Assembly: GCF_017875645.1 (NCBI RefSeq)
Contig: NZ_JAGGMR010000001.1
Location: forward strand, 5,580,001 to 5,644,000
Direction of reading: 5' to 3'
Length of the DNA stretch: 64,000 nucleotides
From: Nocardia goodfellowii
GTDB taxonomy: Bacteria > Actinomycetota > Actinomycetes > Mycobacteriales > Mycobacteriaceae
Shown here: positions 32,151-40,629 of the stretch, piece by piece
How positions within the stretch are numbered: the stretch's first letter is position 1
How the letters are laid out: each line of letters starts with the position of its first letter
Position numbers and translations under genes: made by a program
The notes under the pieces: generated by a model
Databases searched by the model: none
What the model saw: only the letters and a program-made list of their open reading frames with translations
What the model was told of the DNA's origin: nothing

Positions 32151-33296
32151 ATGGCACGCGCGGTGTGGAGTGACGACGAGGTCGAAGCGGTACGGGAACT
32201 CGCTCGAACGTTCTTCGAGAAGGAAGTGGTCCCGCACGAGGAGAAGTTCGTCGCCCAGGGCCATCCGGATCGGCATCTCTACAACCGGGCCGGCGAACTG
32301 GGCCTGCTCTGCCCCTCCATCCCCACCGAATACGGTGGCGGCGGCGGCACCTTCGCGCACGAGGCGGCGGTCATCGAGGCGCAGACCGCGGCCGGTGACG
32401 GCTCCCTCGGCATGTCGGTGCACAGCGGCATCATCGCGCCGTATCTGCACCACTTCGGCTCCGAGGAGCTCAAGCGCCGCGTCCTGCCCAAGGCCGCCAG
32501 CGGGGAGATGGTGCTGTCCATCGGCATGACCGAACCGGGCACCGGCTCCGACCTGCAAGCCATCAAGACCCGCGCCGTGCGGGAGGGTGACGAGTACGTC
32601 ATCACCGGCTCGAAGATCTTCATCTCCAACGGCTGGCTGTGTGACGGCATCATCATCGCCGTCAAAACCGACCCCACCAAGGGCGCCGCCGGTGTCTCGC
32701 TGATCTTCGCCGAGGTCGGCGACGATACGCCCGGATTCAAGCGCGGCCGCATTCTCAGCAAGATCGGCGGCAAGGGCCAGGACACCGCCGAACTGTTCTT
32801 CGACGGACTGCGCGTACCCGCGTCGAACCTGCTCGGCGAGGCCGAAGGCCAGGGTTTCTATCAGATGATGCAGATGCTGGCCCAGGAGCGGTTGGTCACC
32901 GGCATCCTCGCGGTCTGCATGATGGAGAAAGCCGTCGCGCTCACGGTCGAATACACCAAGGGCCGCGAAGCTTTCGGCAAGCCGCTGTTCGCGATGCAGA
33001 ACACCAAATTCGAGCTCGCCGAATGCGCGACCATCGCGAAAGTCAGCCGGGTCTTCCTGGACGACTGCATCGACAAGCACCTGCGCGGCGAACTGGATAT
33101 CCCCACCGCCGCCATGTCGAAGTACTGGTTGACAGATCAACTCGGTATCGTTGTCGACCGCTGCCTGCAACTGTTCGGCGGCTACGGCTACATGACGGAG
33201 TACCCCATTTCGCAGCTCTACACCGGCGCCCGTGTCCTGCGCATCCTCGCGGGCAGCAACGAGGTAATGAAGGATCTCATTGCCCGGGCTCTCTGA
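32151..33296 (+). CDS. acyl-CoA dehydrogenase
   Basis: A 381-residue FAD-dependent acyl-CoA dehydrogenase, full length. N-terminal helical domain, then the FAD/substrate signatures LSIGMTEPGTGSDLQAIKT and EYVITGSKIFISNGWLCD. In the C-terminal domain LQLFGGYGYMTEYPISQLYTGARVLRILAGSNEVMKDLIAR keeps the conserved GGYGY and GSNEVM segments. The catalytic base position near the C-terminus reads YTGARVLRI. It oxidises acyl-CoA in beta-oxidation or amino acid breakdown; chain length is unclear. AAAAGGA precedes the ATG. The TetR gene overlaps its end. Confidence 0.93.
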   Translation: MARAVWSDDEVEAVRELARTFFEKEVVPHEEKFVAQGHPDRHLYNRAGELGLLCPSIPTEYGGGGGTFAHEAAVIEAQTAAGDGSLGMSVHSGIIAPYLHHFGSEELKRRVLPKAASGEMVLSIGMTEPGTGSDLQAIKTRAVREGDEYVITGSKIFISNGWLCDGIIIAVKTDPTKGAAGVSLIFAEVGDDTPGFKRGRILSKIGGKGQDTAELFFDGLRVPASNLLGEAEGQGFYQMMQMLAQERLVTGILAVCMMEKAVALTVEYTKGREAFGKPLFAMQNTKFELAECATIAKVSRVFLDDCIDKHLRGELDIPTAAMSKYWLTDQLGIVVDRCLQLFGGYGYMTEYPISQLYTGARVLRILAGSNEVMKDLIARAL

Positions 33297-33909
33297 CACC
33301 GCGCCCGCGTCGCGCCGCCGCAGGCTCGAGCCCGACGAGCGGCGCGCGCAGATTCTGGCCTGCGCCATCGACATGTTCGGTGAACGGCCGTACGCGGCGG
33401 TCTCGACCGCCGAACTGGCGCAGCGCGCCGGGGTGGCGCGCGGCCTGATCAACCATTACTTCGGCAACAAGCGCGACCTGTATCTGGCGGTGGTACGCCG
33501 GATGGTGACGTTGCCCCGCCCCGAGGTCCTGACGCCCCCGACCGGCACGACCCGCCAACGTGTCGATGCGAGTGTGCAGTGGCTGCTGGACACCATCTCC
33601 GAACACGGCAGCACCTGGGTGAAGGTGACCAGCCTGGAGGGTGTCGGCCACGATCCGGAGGTGCAGCAGATCCTGGACGAGGCCGACGACGCGGCCGCCG
33701 AGCGCATGCTGATCATGGTCGGACTCGCCGATTCGGCACACAGTGCACAATTGCAGGCACTGGTACGCGCCTACGGCGGACTGGTGAAAGTGGCCGGGCG
33801 CGAATGGATCGTGCGCGGCACGCTGGATCGCGGCCAGGTGCACCACATGCTCACGGACATGCTGATGACCCTGGTCACCGTAACGATGCCCAAGGTCGAG
33901 GACGGCTGA
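33280..33909 (+). CDS. TetR-family regulator
   Basis: A 209-residue TetR repressor with DNA-binding part RAQILACAIDMFGERPYAAVSTAELAQRAGVARGLINHYFGNKRDLYLAV. The start is TTG with AAGGA five bases upstream, inside the last codons of the acyl-CoA dehydrogenase (17-base overlap), so the two are co-translated and it probably controls that operon. The C-terminus resembles fatty-acid-responsive TetR proteins only in general helical character. Confidence 0.85.
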   Translation: MPGLSDTAPASRRRRLEPDERRAQILACAIDMFGERPYAAVSTAELAQRAGVARGLINHYFGNKRDLYLAVVRRMVTLPRPEVLTPPTGTTRQRVDASVQWLLDTISEHGSTWVKVTSLEGVGHDPEVQQILDEADDAAAERMLIMVGLADSAHSAQLQALVRAYGGLVKVAGREWIVRGTLDRGQVHHMLTDMLMTLVTVTMPKVEDG

Positions 33910-33910
33910 G

Positions 33911-34282
33911 TCACCGGTAGGAGCGCCAGTTCCGCTGGTACCGCGTCCGCGTTGCGTTATAGCGCCGGGCAGATCGAGAACCGGGCTGATGGCCGAGCCG
34001 ATTGTGCTCGATCTCCATCCGCCCGTGCCGGCGGTGTTCCAACGTGAGTACGGCGAGCCCGGCCAGCCACATGGCGACGGCGATGATCGCGCTCACGACC
34101 GCCCAGCCTTCGTAGCCGTATCCAGCCGCGGTGAGCGCACAGGCGACAGCCACGATGCCCAAGGCACAGAGCACCGCGCCCGGCAGGTTGTGGTTATCGC
34201 CCAGCAGATCTCCCGCCTGGGCATGCCAACGCTGCTTTCTCAGCTGTTGTTCTTCTTCCGCATAACTGCGATCGCCCCACAT
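33911..34282 (-). CDS. small two-helix membrane protein
   Basis: A 123-residue protein of unknown function. A hydrophilic N-terminus (MWGDRSYAEEEQQLRKQRW) is followed by two membrane helices (about 34-55 and 61-81) and an Arg/His-rich cytoplasmic tail. AGGAG precedes the ATG. It ends two bases from the convergent TetR stop. It is not recognised beyond this. Confidence 0.65.
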   Translation of the reverse strand: MWGDRSYAEEEQQLRKQRWHAQAGDLLGDNHNLPGAVLCALGIVAVACALTAAGYGYEGWAVVSAIIAVAMWLAGLAVLTLEHRRHGRMEIEHNRLGHQPGSRSARRYNATRTRYQRNWRSYR

Positions 34283-34462
34283 GGCACTCTCCTAGCGGAT
34301 TCGGCAAATGGGTGGCAATACCAGCGTATCCCCCACGGTGACCGCTATTTCCCACTTCCGGCTGAAGTCGTTGCCATGGGCACCTATTGTGGGTCGAAAT
34401 CGGGGCGGGGTTCGGTTAAGCCCGAGGCACCTGCGCGAATGGTTCATGCGAGAGGGACCTTG

Positions 34463-35215
34463 ATGGCACGGACACAAGAGTGGCAGCGCGAGCGACGGCG
34501 GCAGGAGCTACCGGAGGAAGACCGCTGGGAGCGCGATGTCGCGGCTGCCCGCGGTGACCAGCGCTGGCCGCAGGTGCAGCCGGAGGATCTCGAGTTCGGC
34601 GAGGAGCGCCGGCCGATCGTCAATCCGTATGCCGTGGTCGCGCTGGTGGCCGCGTTGATCATGGTGTTCCCGGTGGCCATCGTGTTCGGCATGATCGCGT
34701 TCACCCACCCCAAGGGCAAGAGCATGGCGACCTTCGCCCTGTTGCTGGGGTTCGCCGAAGCGGCGGCGGTGGCGGGGCTGGTGTTCATGTCGGGAAACAC
34801 GTTGGACGACTTGATCTCCAAAACCGACGGTGCCGTGACCAGTCAGTCGATGACGGCCCCGCAGAGCAGCGCCGTACCGCAGAGCACCGCGGCCCCGTCG
34901 ACCGTCGCACCACCCACCACCACCGCGGCGTCGAGCGCACCGTCCACTACCGCCGCGGCGGTGCGTAAGGGTGCGGCCTGCTCGGAATCGCAGGCCGGGC
35001 TGATCGGCTCGGGTTCCGACGGCGGCACACTCCTGTGCCTGTCCAAGTCCGGTAAATACGAGTGGTCGGGGCCGTACAACGTCGGCACCGGCCGCTACAC
35101 CGAGGGCGAGACCTGCGATCCGTCGATCGCCAAGACCGGCCGCAGCGCCGAAGGCCGCGCGCTGGTCTGCGAGGCGAGCGGCGGCGCCGGCACCTGGGCC
35201 CGCTGGACCTCCTAG
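34463..35215 (+). CDS. DUF4190-like membrane protein with Ser/Thr/Pro linker
   Basis: A 250-residue protein. A charged N-terminus rich in Arg/Glu (about 1-50) is followed by two membrane helices (about 55-110) resembling the DUF4190 unit: NPYAVVALVAALIMVFPVAIVFGMIAF. A low-complexity Ser/Thr/Ala/Pro linker (about 125-170) comes next. The exported C-terminal domain has four cysteines in two similar halves: ACSESQAGLIGSG..LLCLSKSGKYEW and TCDPSIAKTGRSAEGRALVCEASGG. AGAGGGA precedes the ATG. The repeat domain is not named by any family I know. Confidence 0.7.
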   Translation: MARTQEWQRERRRQELPEEDRWERDVAAARGDQRWPQVQPEDLEFGEERRPIVNPYAVVALVAALIMVFPVAIVFGMIAFTHPKGKSMATFALLLGFAEAAAVAGLVFMSGNTLDDLISKTDGAVTSQSMTAPQSSAVPQSTAAPSTVAPPTTTAASSAPSTTAAAVRKGAACSESQAGLIGSGSDGGTLLCLSKSGKYEWSGPYNVGTGRYTEGETCDPSIAKTGRSAEGRALVCEASGGAGTWARWTS

Positions 35216-36273
35216 GAGCTTTCCTTCTTGGCCTTGCTCGGCTGCACGCGCGGCGGCTCGTTCGGCATCTTCGGATAGACCGGCGGCCAGGGCGCGTCCA
35301 TCAATCCCGCGGCCATATCCCGTTCGGACATCTCCAGCAACGGTGCGATGGATTGCGGTGTGCGATCACCCCAGGGATCACCCGATTCGGCCACCCGGGC
35401 CGGCACGGTGGCGATGGTCAACTCCTCCGGTATCACCGCGTCCAGATCGGACCAGGCGATCGGCGTGGAGACCTGCGCGCCGACCTTGGGCCGCACGCAC
35501 CACGCGCCGAAAACCGTGCGGTGCGGGGCATTCTGGTTGAAGTCGACGAACACCCGGTTGCCGCGCTCCTCTTTCCACCAGGACGCGGTGATCTGCTCGG
35601 GATGCCGGCGTTCCAGCTCCCGAGCCAGCGCCACCGCGGCCGCACGGACCTGGTAGCCGTCCCAGTTCGGTTCCAGCAGGGCGTAGATGTGCAGGCCGCG
35701 CGACCCCGAGGTCTTCACCCGCGAGTCGATGCCGAGTTCGGCACACAGCTCCCGGGTGCATACGGCGGCGAATTTCAGATCGTCGAGGGTGATACCGGGC
35801 GACGGGTCCAGGTCGATTCGCAGCTCGTCGGTGATGCCGGTGGGCGGGAGTTCGGTCCCGGCGGCATCGAAGACGGGCGGGGCCGTGCTGCGCGCTTCCG
35901 CGCCCGCATGTGTTGGCCAGACGTGAAACCCCAAGCAGCCCTGGTTGACCGCCCAGAGGATATGCGCGAGATCGTGGGCGACGAGCGCGTCGCTGGTGGT
36001 GCCGTTGGGCGTGGACACCTCCACGGTGTGCAGCCAGTCCGGCGCCGTCTTCGGCACCCGCTTCTGGAACCACGATTTGCCCGACGCCCCATCGGGATAG
36101 CGTTCCAGCAGCAGTGGCCGGTCGCGGACGACGCCGAGGAACGGCTCCGCGACCGCCTGGTAATAGCGCACCAGATCGAGTTTGGTCTCGCCACGTTGGG
36201 TGAAATACACCTTGTCCGGGTTGCTGATGGCGACGGTGCGGCCGTCGACCTCGAGCTCGATCGACGCGCTCAT
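35212..36273 (-). CDS. NHEJ polymerase (LigD PolDom-like)
   Basis: A 353-residue stand-alone polymerase/primase domain of the LigD type (archaeo-eukaryotic primase fold), like mycobacterial PolDom proteins. It fills gaps and adds nucleotides at double-strand breaks. Visible family motifs are ISNPDKVYF, LLLERYPDG, DLDPSPGI with the metal-binding Asp pair, KTSGSRGLHIYAL, and VFVDFNQNA with the third Asp. The gene overlaps the ligase gene by four bases and is translated after it. No Ku gene lies in this window. Confidence 0.9.
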   Translation of the reverse strand: MSASIELEVDGRTVAISNPDKVYFTQRGETKLDLVRYYQAVAEPFLGVVRDRPLLLERYPDGASGKSWFQKRVPKTAPDWLHTVEVSTPNGTTSDALVAHDLAHILWAVNQGCLGFHVWPTHAGAEARSTAPPVFDAAGTELPPTGITDELRIDLDPSPGITLDDLKFAAVCTRELCAELGIDSRVKTSGSRGLHIYALLEPNWDGYQVRAAAVALARELERRHPEQITASWWKEERGNRVFVDFNQNAPHRTVFGAWCVRPKVGAQVSTPIAWSDLDAVIPEELTIATVPARVAESGDPWGDRTPQSIAPLLEMSERDMAAGLMDAPWPPVYPKMPNEPPRVQPSKAKKESS

Positions 36274-37412
36274 TTCCTCGCCTCACTGAAGATGGCGCTC
36301 AGCTCGGCCGGTGCGACCTCTTCGAGCTGGGCGTAGGTGCACGATTCCGGTGTGCGGTCGGTACGGAACCGAACCAGCCTGCCGCCGTGCCGAAGTCGCC
36401 CCGACTGCACGTGTTCGTAGCGCACCTCGGCGACCAGTTCGGGACGCAACGCCTCCCAGGACAGATCCTTGCCGCCGGTCCAGCGGCTCACCCCGCCGGG
36501 CATCTTGCCGTCGGCCTTGGCCTGGGCCGCCATATCCGCCCACTGCCGCCACGGATGATTCTCCAACGCGTTCGCGCGCAACGGCTTCAGCTCGTCGACG
36601 AGTTCCGCGCGCCGAGCCTTGGTGAAACTACTGGCGACGCCGACGTGGTGCAGGTTGCCCTCCTCGTCGAACAGCCCGAGCAGTAGCGAACCCACGCCCT
36701 CGCCGTCCTTGTGCCAGCGGAACCCCGCCACTACGCAGTCGGCGGTGCGCTCGTGTTTGACCTTGAGCATCACCCGCTTGTCCTGCAGATAGGGCTCGGC
36801 GTCGGCCTTGACCATCACACCGTCGAAACCCGCGCCTTCGAAACGCGTGAACCAGTCCTGCGCGACCGCCGGGTCCTGGGTGATCGGGGTGAGGTGCACG
36901 CGGGCCGGCTCGGTGTCGAGAATGGTCTCCAGCAGCCTTCTGCGCTCGGTGAACGGCTCCTCGGTCAGGTCTTTGTCGCCGAGGGCGAGCAGGTCGAACG
37001 CGACGAAGCTGGCGGGCGTCTCGGCGGCGAGCTTGGCGACTCGCGAAGCGGCGGGGTGCAGCCGGTTCTGCAAGGTGTCGAAATCCAGGCCCTCCTCGGT
37101 GACCACCACGATCTCACCGTCCACCACGCACTTCTCCGGCAGCGCCTGCTTCAGCAGTTCGGCGACCTCGGGGAAATACCGGGTGAGCGGGCGATCGTTG
37201 CGGGAGCCGAGTTCGACCTCGTCGCCGTCGCGGAACACGATGCAGCGGAAACCGTCCCATTTCGGCTCGTAGCTGAACCCGGGGCCGGTCGGCACGGCCG
37301 GCGCCGACTTGGACAACATCGGTTTCACGGGTGGCATCACCGGCAGATCCACGCGCTCCTCCTCGGATATCGGTGCGTCATCACCCATGTCGACGTCGTG
37401 AGCGGCGCACAT
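36270..37412 (-). CDS. ligC: ATP-dependent DNA ligase LigC-like
   Basis: An ATP-dependent DNA ligase of 380 residues, the LigC type. The nucleotidyltransferase motif I is YEPKWDGFR with the adenylated Lys at about 51. Motif III is FVAFDLLAL, motif IV is FDGVMVKA, and motif V is RVMLKVKHERTADCVV. The OB-fold domain follows (GSLLLGLFDEEGNLHHVGVAS). It lies directly upstream of and overlaps the polymerase gene, a backup NHEJ pair as in mycobacteria. The start may instead be MGDDAPISEEE (37388); neither has a good ribosome-binding site. Confidence 0.9.
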   Translation of the reverse strand: MCAAHDVDMGDDAPISEEERVDLPVMPPVKPMLSKSAPAVPTGPGFSYEPKWDGFRCIVFRDGDEVELGSRNDRPLTRYFPEVAELLKQALPEKCVVDGEIVVVTEEGLDFDTLQNRLHPAASRVAKLAAETPASFVAFDLLALGDKDLTEEPFTERRRLLETILDTEPARVHLTPITQDPAVAQDWFTRFEGAGFDGVMVKADAEPYLQDKRVMLKVKHERTADCVVAGFRWHKDGEGVGSLLLGLFDEEGNLHHVGVASSFTKARRAELVDELKPLRANALENHPWRQWADMAAQAKADGKMPGGVSRWTGGKDLSWEALRPELVAEVRYEHVQSGRLRHGGRLVRFRTDRTPESCTYAQLEEVAPAELSAIFSEARK

Positions 37413-37611
37413 TCATCGGTGCGTTTCGCTCGATCGTATGTGCCGGGTCCGACAAGTGCGCCGAGAACGCGCTGCCGTCCCCTGGCTAATCCGAGGAAAG
37501 AGCTATCTACCGGCGCCGATGCGGCCAGCGCGGGAAGATGGCTAACCTGGACTGCGGTAACGCTCGAGAACTCTTCGATATGCGCGGCGACGCGCAGAAA
37601 GGCGGTTCGGC

Positions 37612-37785
37612 ATGGCGCACCACAAGTCGGGGCTGATGGGCACCGCACTACGCACCCTCGCGGTCACCGGTATCGCGGCGGCGGCCACGAAGTTCCTCAA
37701 GAAGCGGCAGGCGGACAGCCGGGCCGCGGAACGACAGGAATTCTCCAGGCTCGCCTCGACCAGGCGGACCGTGGCCTCCCACTGA
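37612..37785 (+). CDS. 57-residue basic protein of unknown function
   Basis: A short frame starting MAHHKSGLMGTALRTLAV, with a brief hydrophobic Ala-rich stretch then a basic tail (KFLKKRQADSRAAERQEF). AAAGG lies about ten bases before the ATG. It sits alone between the ligase gene and the cold-shock gene, both on the other strand. It resembles small hypothetical proteins common in Nocardia, but coding is supported only by start context and composition. Confidence 0.45.
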   Translation: MAHHKSGLMGTALRTLAVTGIAAAATKFLKKRQADSRAAERQEFSRLASTRRTVASH

Positions 37786-37827
37786 CCCGCGCGGCACGGT
37801 TGGCCGGGGTCGCGCCCGACGCGGTGC

Positions 37828-38223
37828 TCAGTCCAGCCAGCCGTGCTGATCGGCGAAGGTGGTCAAGCGATCCCGGATGGTGAGGATCTCCCCCGCGGTC
37901 AGCGCGGGGCTCGCGTCCAGCAGGAGTTCGGTGATCAGGCGTTTGTGCTCGGCGGCCGTCAGACCCGCGGTGGCCGTGCGGTCTTTCTTGTGGCGGGGCG
38001 CGGGAGTAATCGGCTGACCGCCGACAGCGCTCAGATTGACCGCCTTCGGCCCGCGGTCACCCTCGGTGACATCGAATTCGAAAACCCGGCCTTGGCGCAG
38101 TTCGTCTTCGTCGAGGCCGATGTCGTTCACGTGCACGAATACATCCGGGCCGCCGTCTTCCGGCCGGATGAACCCGAAACCCCGAGAACTGTCGAACGAC
38201 ACCAATTTCCCGATGGACACCAA
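37828..38223 (-). CDS. cold-shock domain protein with C-terminal extension
   Basis: A 131-residue protein. Residues 1-67 are a cold-shock (nucleic-acid-binding OB) domain with RNP1 GFGFI and RNP2 VFVHV. The usual KGFGFI reads RGFGFI, and the fold ends with GPKAVNLSAV. A basic linker and a helical C-terminal extension of about 50 residues (TAAEHKRLITELLLDASPAL) follow, as in mycobacterial CspB-type long forms. It likely acts as an RNA or ssDNA chaperone. Confidence 0.88.
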   Translation of the reverse strand: MVSIGKLVSFDSSRGFGFIRPEDGGPDVFVHVNDIGLDEDELRQGRVFEFDVTEGDRGPKAVNLSAVGGQPITPAPRHKKDRTATAGLTAAEHKRLITELLLDASPALTAGEILTIRDRLTTFADQHGWLD

Positions 38224-38302
38224 AACACCCGCTCCTCGCCGCGCCGTGAACTCGCTCTACCCACCCCCGGCCGGCTCCGCCGACCGACCGTCCCCCAGCA
38301 CT

Positions 38303-39403
38303 TTAGCTCCGATTTTCCTCGTCGTTGTTCGAAAGCGCCTTTTGCAGCGAGTTGAAGACGGTCAATCCCTGACCGACCATTCCGTTCACCATTTCGCTGA
38401 CGCCGTCGGGTCCGTTGAGCACGGTGAGATTGGCGTTCGACAGTCCGACCGACGCCTGCTTGACGATTTCCGGCAGCTGCTCGATCAGCAACTGGTCCAG
38501 TGCGATGCGGTTGTTCGACGCCGCCGCCTCGGCCTGGATCCGGGTGCGATCGGCCTCGGCCACCGCGAGAATGCGCACCCGCTCGGCCTCCGCCTCGGCC
38601 GGTTTCACGATTTCGGCCTGCAACTGCTGCTCGCGCAGTTCCGCCTCCTTGCGCGCCTGGGCGGCCTTCGCGGTGAGCACCTCCTGCAGCGCGATGGCCT
38701 GGGCCAGCGGGCCCGCCTGCGCCGCTTCGGCATTCGCCTTGTCGATATCGCGCTGGTACTGCGCCTTCAGCACGGCGGTTTCCCGGGCGTATTCGGCCCG
38801 CCGGCGCTCTGATTCCTGTTCGGCTTCGGCGGCGCGCTGCGCGGCCTGCGCCTGAGCGATCTGCGCGTCCCGCTGCACCGCCGCGTTGTGTGGCGCGGCC
38901 AAGGCGTTGATGTAGCCGAGGTTGCCGTCATCGATGGACTGGATCTGGAACGAATCCACCCACAGCCCGATATTGCCCATTTCGACCTTGGACGCGATGA
39001 GCACCTCGTCGGCGAGCTTCTGGCGTTCCCGGATGATCTCCTCGACCGTCATCGAGCCGACGATGGACCGCAGATGACCGGAGAAGATGCGCCCGGTGAG
39101 CACCGACATCTCCTGCTCCTGCTCGGAGAGGAACCGTTGCGCCGCGTTGACGATCGACTGCGTGTCGTTGGCGACCTTGAAGGCGATCACCGCGCGGACA
39201 TCGAGCTGAATCGCCTGCTTGGTGACGCAGCGCTCCCTGATCTCGGACTCGAACATCGCCAGTGACAGATATCTGACCTTGCGGAACAGCGGGACCACCC
39301 AGGCGCCGCGTCCGATGATCACCTTGAACGGCGCGTTGTCCTTGACCTTGGCGCCGCTGACCAGCATCGCCTCGTCCGGATCCGGCACGTGATAGCCCAG
39401 CAC
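38303..39403 (-). CDS. SPFH/band 7 (flotillin-like) protein
   Basis: A 366-residue protein of the SPFH superfamily. The N-terminal SPFH domain covers about 1-170 (FKVIIGRGAWVVPLFRKVRYLSL, TKQAIQLDVRAVIAFKVAND). A long Ala/Glu/Gln-rich coiled coil (about 190-300: AQAQAAQRAAEAEQESERRRAEY) follows, and the C-terminus resembles flotillin (VRILAVAEADRTRIQAEA). There is no N-terminal membrane helix, so it probably binds the membrane peripherally. The start is GTG 39403 with AAGGGA seven bases upstream. It follows the NfeD-like gene by 28 bases. Confidence 0.85.
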   Translation of the reverse strand: MLGYHVPDPDEAMLVSGAKVKDNAPFKVIIGRGAWVVPLFRKVRYLSLAMFESEIRERCVTKQAIQLDVRAVIAFKVANDTQSIVNAAQRFLSEQEQEMSVLTGRIFSGHLRSIVGSMTVEEIIRERQKLADEVLIASKVEMGNIGLWVDSFQIQSIDDGNLGYINALAAPHNAAVQRDAQIAQAQAAQRAAEAEQESERRRAEYARETAVLKAQYQRDIDKANAEAAQAGPLAQAIALQEVLTAKAAQARKEAELREQQLQAEIVKPAEAEAERVRILAVAEADRTRIQAEAAASNNRIALDQLLIEQLPEIVKQASVGLSNANLTVLNGPDGVSEMVNGMVGQGLTVFNSLQKALSNNDEENRS

Positions 39404-39431
39404 CAAAATCTCCCTTAGCCGAAGTGCGCAT

Positions 39432-39656
39432 CTATATTTCCGTCGAACCCAGCTCGATCCAGGGCACCACGTCGACGATGCGCCCCGGATTGACCGAAAT
39501 GATGAGCACGGTAGCCCCCGCCGGAATCGGCTCCGTAGCACGCGCGATGTACAGTTCCGTCCCCCCGCGAATCGCCACCAGGACCTCACCGAGCATCCCG
39601 GCTCCCCGGATCGGCGATGTCAGCGTACCCGTCAAGCCCGCCACGGGGTCGTTCAT
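39432..39656 (-). CDS. NfeD-like soluble OB-fold domain
   Basis: A 74-residue protein with the C-terminal NfeD OB-fold pattern: GLTGTLTSPIRGAGMLGEVLVAIRGGTELYIARATEPIPAGATVLIISVNPGRIVDVVPW. The membrane and protease parts of full NfeD are missing. NfeD proteins pair with SPFH proteins, and the SPFH gene follows directly, supporting a two-protein membrane microdomain complex. GAGGAG lies upstream of the ATG. Confidence 0.75.
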   Translation of the reverse strand: MNDPVAGLTGTLTSPIRGAGMLGEVLVAIRGGTELYIARATEPIPAGATVLIISVNPGRIVDVVPWIELGSTEI

Positions 39657-39741
39657 CGCAGGGAACTCCTCGCCTCGGCGCCGAACTGCCAGCGTACGTG
39701 CGTCGCAGGGGTTTTCGATACCCGGACAGCGCCGGGCGGGA

Positions 39742-40440
39742 TCAGCCCACGCCGTGGCCGGACCGGTCGACCGCGTTCAGCAGGGTGAGGACGGGGGTGT
39801 CGGGATCGGCCGCGATGCCCTGGCGCCGGAGGAAGCCCTCGACCAGACCCCAGACGAATTCGCCTGCCTGCTCGACGAATTCGGCTGTGCGCGCGGGTTC
39901 CGGGCGGCCGGCGTCACCGAGCCACAGGTCGGTGAGCGACACCACTACCCCGACCACGGCACGGGCCAGATAGTCGATCCCCGCCGAATCGATACCCAGC
40001 GATTCGGCGATTTCGCGCGCCCGGACGGCGAAGCGGCTCGCGGCGGCGCGGCCCAAATCGAATTGCAGCGCCGAACCGCCGGACGGCTGGGTGACCTGCG
40101 CCCGCCCGAGGAAGCGAAAGACGTTGGGGTGCGCCAGAATACTGTCGGCGTAGGCGGTGAGCACACGAGCCACGGCGAGCCTGGGCGGCTGTAGGATCAG
40201 CGTCAGGTCGCTGCCCGCGGCGGTGGCGGCGGATTCGGCCAGCCGGTTGCCGATCTCGGTGTAGAGATCGGCCTTGTCCGCGAACCGGCGGTAGAGCCGG
40301 GGTTTGGTGATGCGGGCCTCGCGGGCGATGTCGTCCATGCTCGGGCTCGGGCCGTCGCGGTCGAGCAGGCGGATCGCCGCGTCGACGATCTGCGCGCGGC
40401 TGATGGCCTCCGATGCGGATCGGCCGGTGGAGCGGGGCAC
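39742..40440 (-). CDS. TetR-family regulator of the adjacent hydrolase
   Basis: A 232-residue TetR repressor: ISRAQIVDAAIRLLDRDGPSPSMDDIAREARITKPRLYRRFADKADLYTEI is the DNA-binding part. It is divergent from the hydrolase gene. The shared 100-base gap carries a 15-base inverted repeat, and an identical copy lies just inside the hydrolase leader, so this protein very likely binds both. The start is GTG without a strong ribosome-binding site. Confidence 0.85.
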   Translation of the reverse strand: MPRSTGRSASEAISRAQIVDAAIRLLDRDGPSPSMDDIAREARITKPRLYRRFADKADLYTEIGNRLAESAATAAGSDLTLILQPPRLAVARVLTAYADSILAHPNVFRFLGRAQVTQPSGGSALQFDLGRAAASRFAVRAREIAESLGIDSAGIDYLARAVVGVVVSLTDLWLGDAGRPEPARTAEFVEQAGEFVWGLVEGFLRRQGIAADPDTPVLTLLNAVDRSGHGVG

Positions 40441-40454
40441 GCCCGGAGCGTACC

Positions 40455-40469
40455 CGTACCGGCGGTACG
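40455..40469. promoter_or_regulatory. TetR operator copy 1
   Basis: CGTACCGGCGGTACG, a near-perfect palindrome around GGC/GCC, 15 bases upstream of the TetR start codon. It is identical to the copy at 40579-40593. Confidence 0.7.
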
Positions 40470-40542
40470 CCTCCAGATTTCACCCGAATCCGATGCCGCA
40501 CCACGGCGTGACCCAGGTCATATCAGTCGAGCAGCCGAGCTA

Positions 40543-40571
40543 TTGATTCAGGACATCCGCACTGTCACTAT
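40543..40571 (+). promoter_or_regulatory. promoter of the hydrolase gene
   Basis: TTGATT (40543-40548), a 17-base spacer, CACTAT (40566-40571). The predicted transcription start falls at the edge of operator copy 2, a classic repression position. Confidence 0.6.
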
Positions 40572-40578
40572 CAACGAG

Positions 40579-40593
40579 CGTACCGGCGGTACG
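40579..40593. promoter_or_regulatory. TetR operator copy 2
   Basis: Second CGTACCGGCGGTACG, 124 bases from copy 1 and about eight bases after the -10 of the hydrolase promoter, so it would cover the transcription start. Confidence 0.7.
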
Positions 40594-40629
40594 ACACGCA
40601 CGCGCCGGCCCATCGATCGAGGCAAGAAC

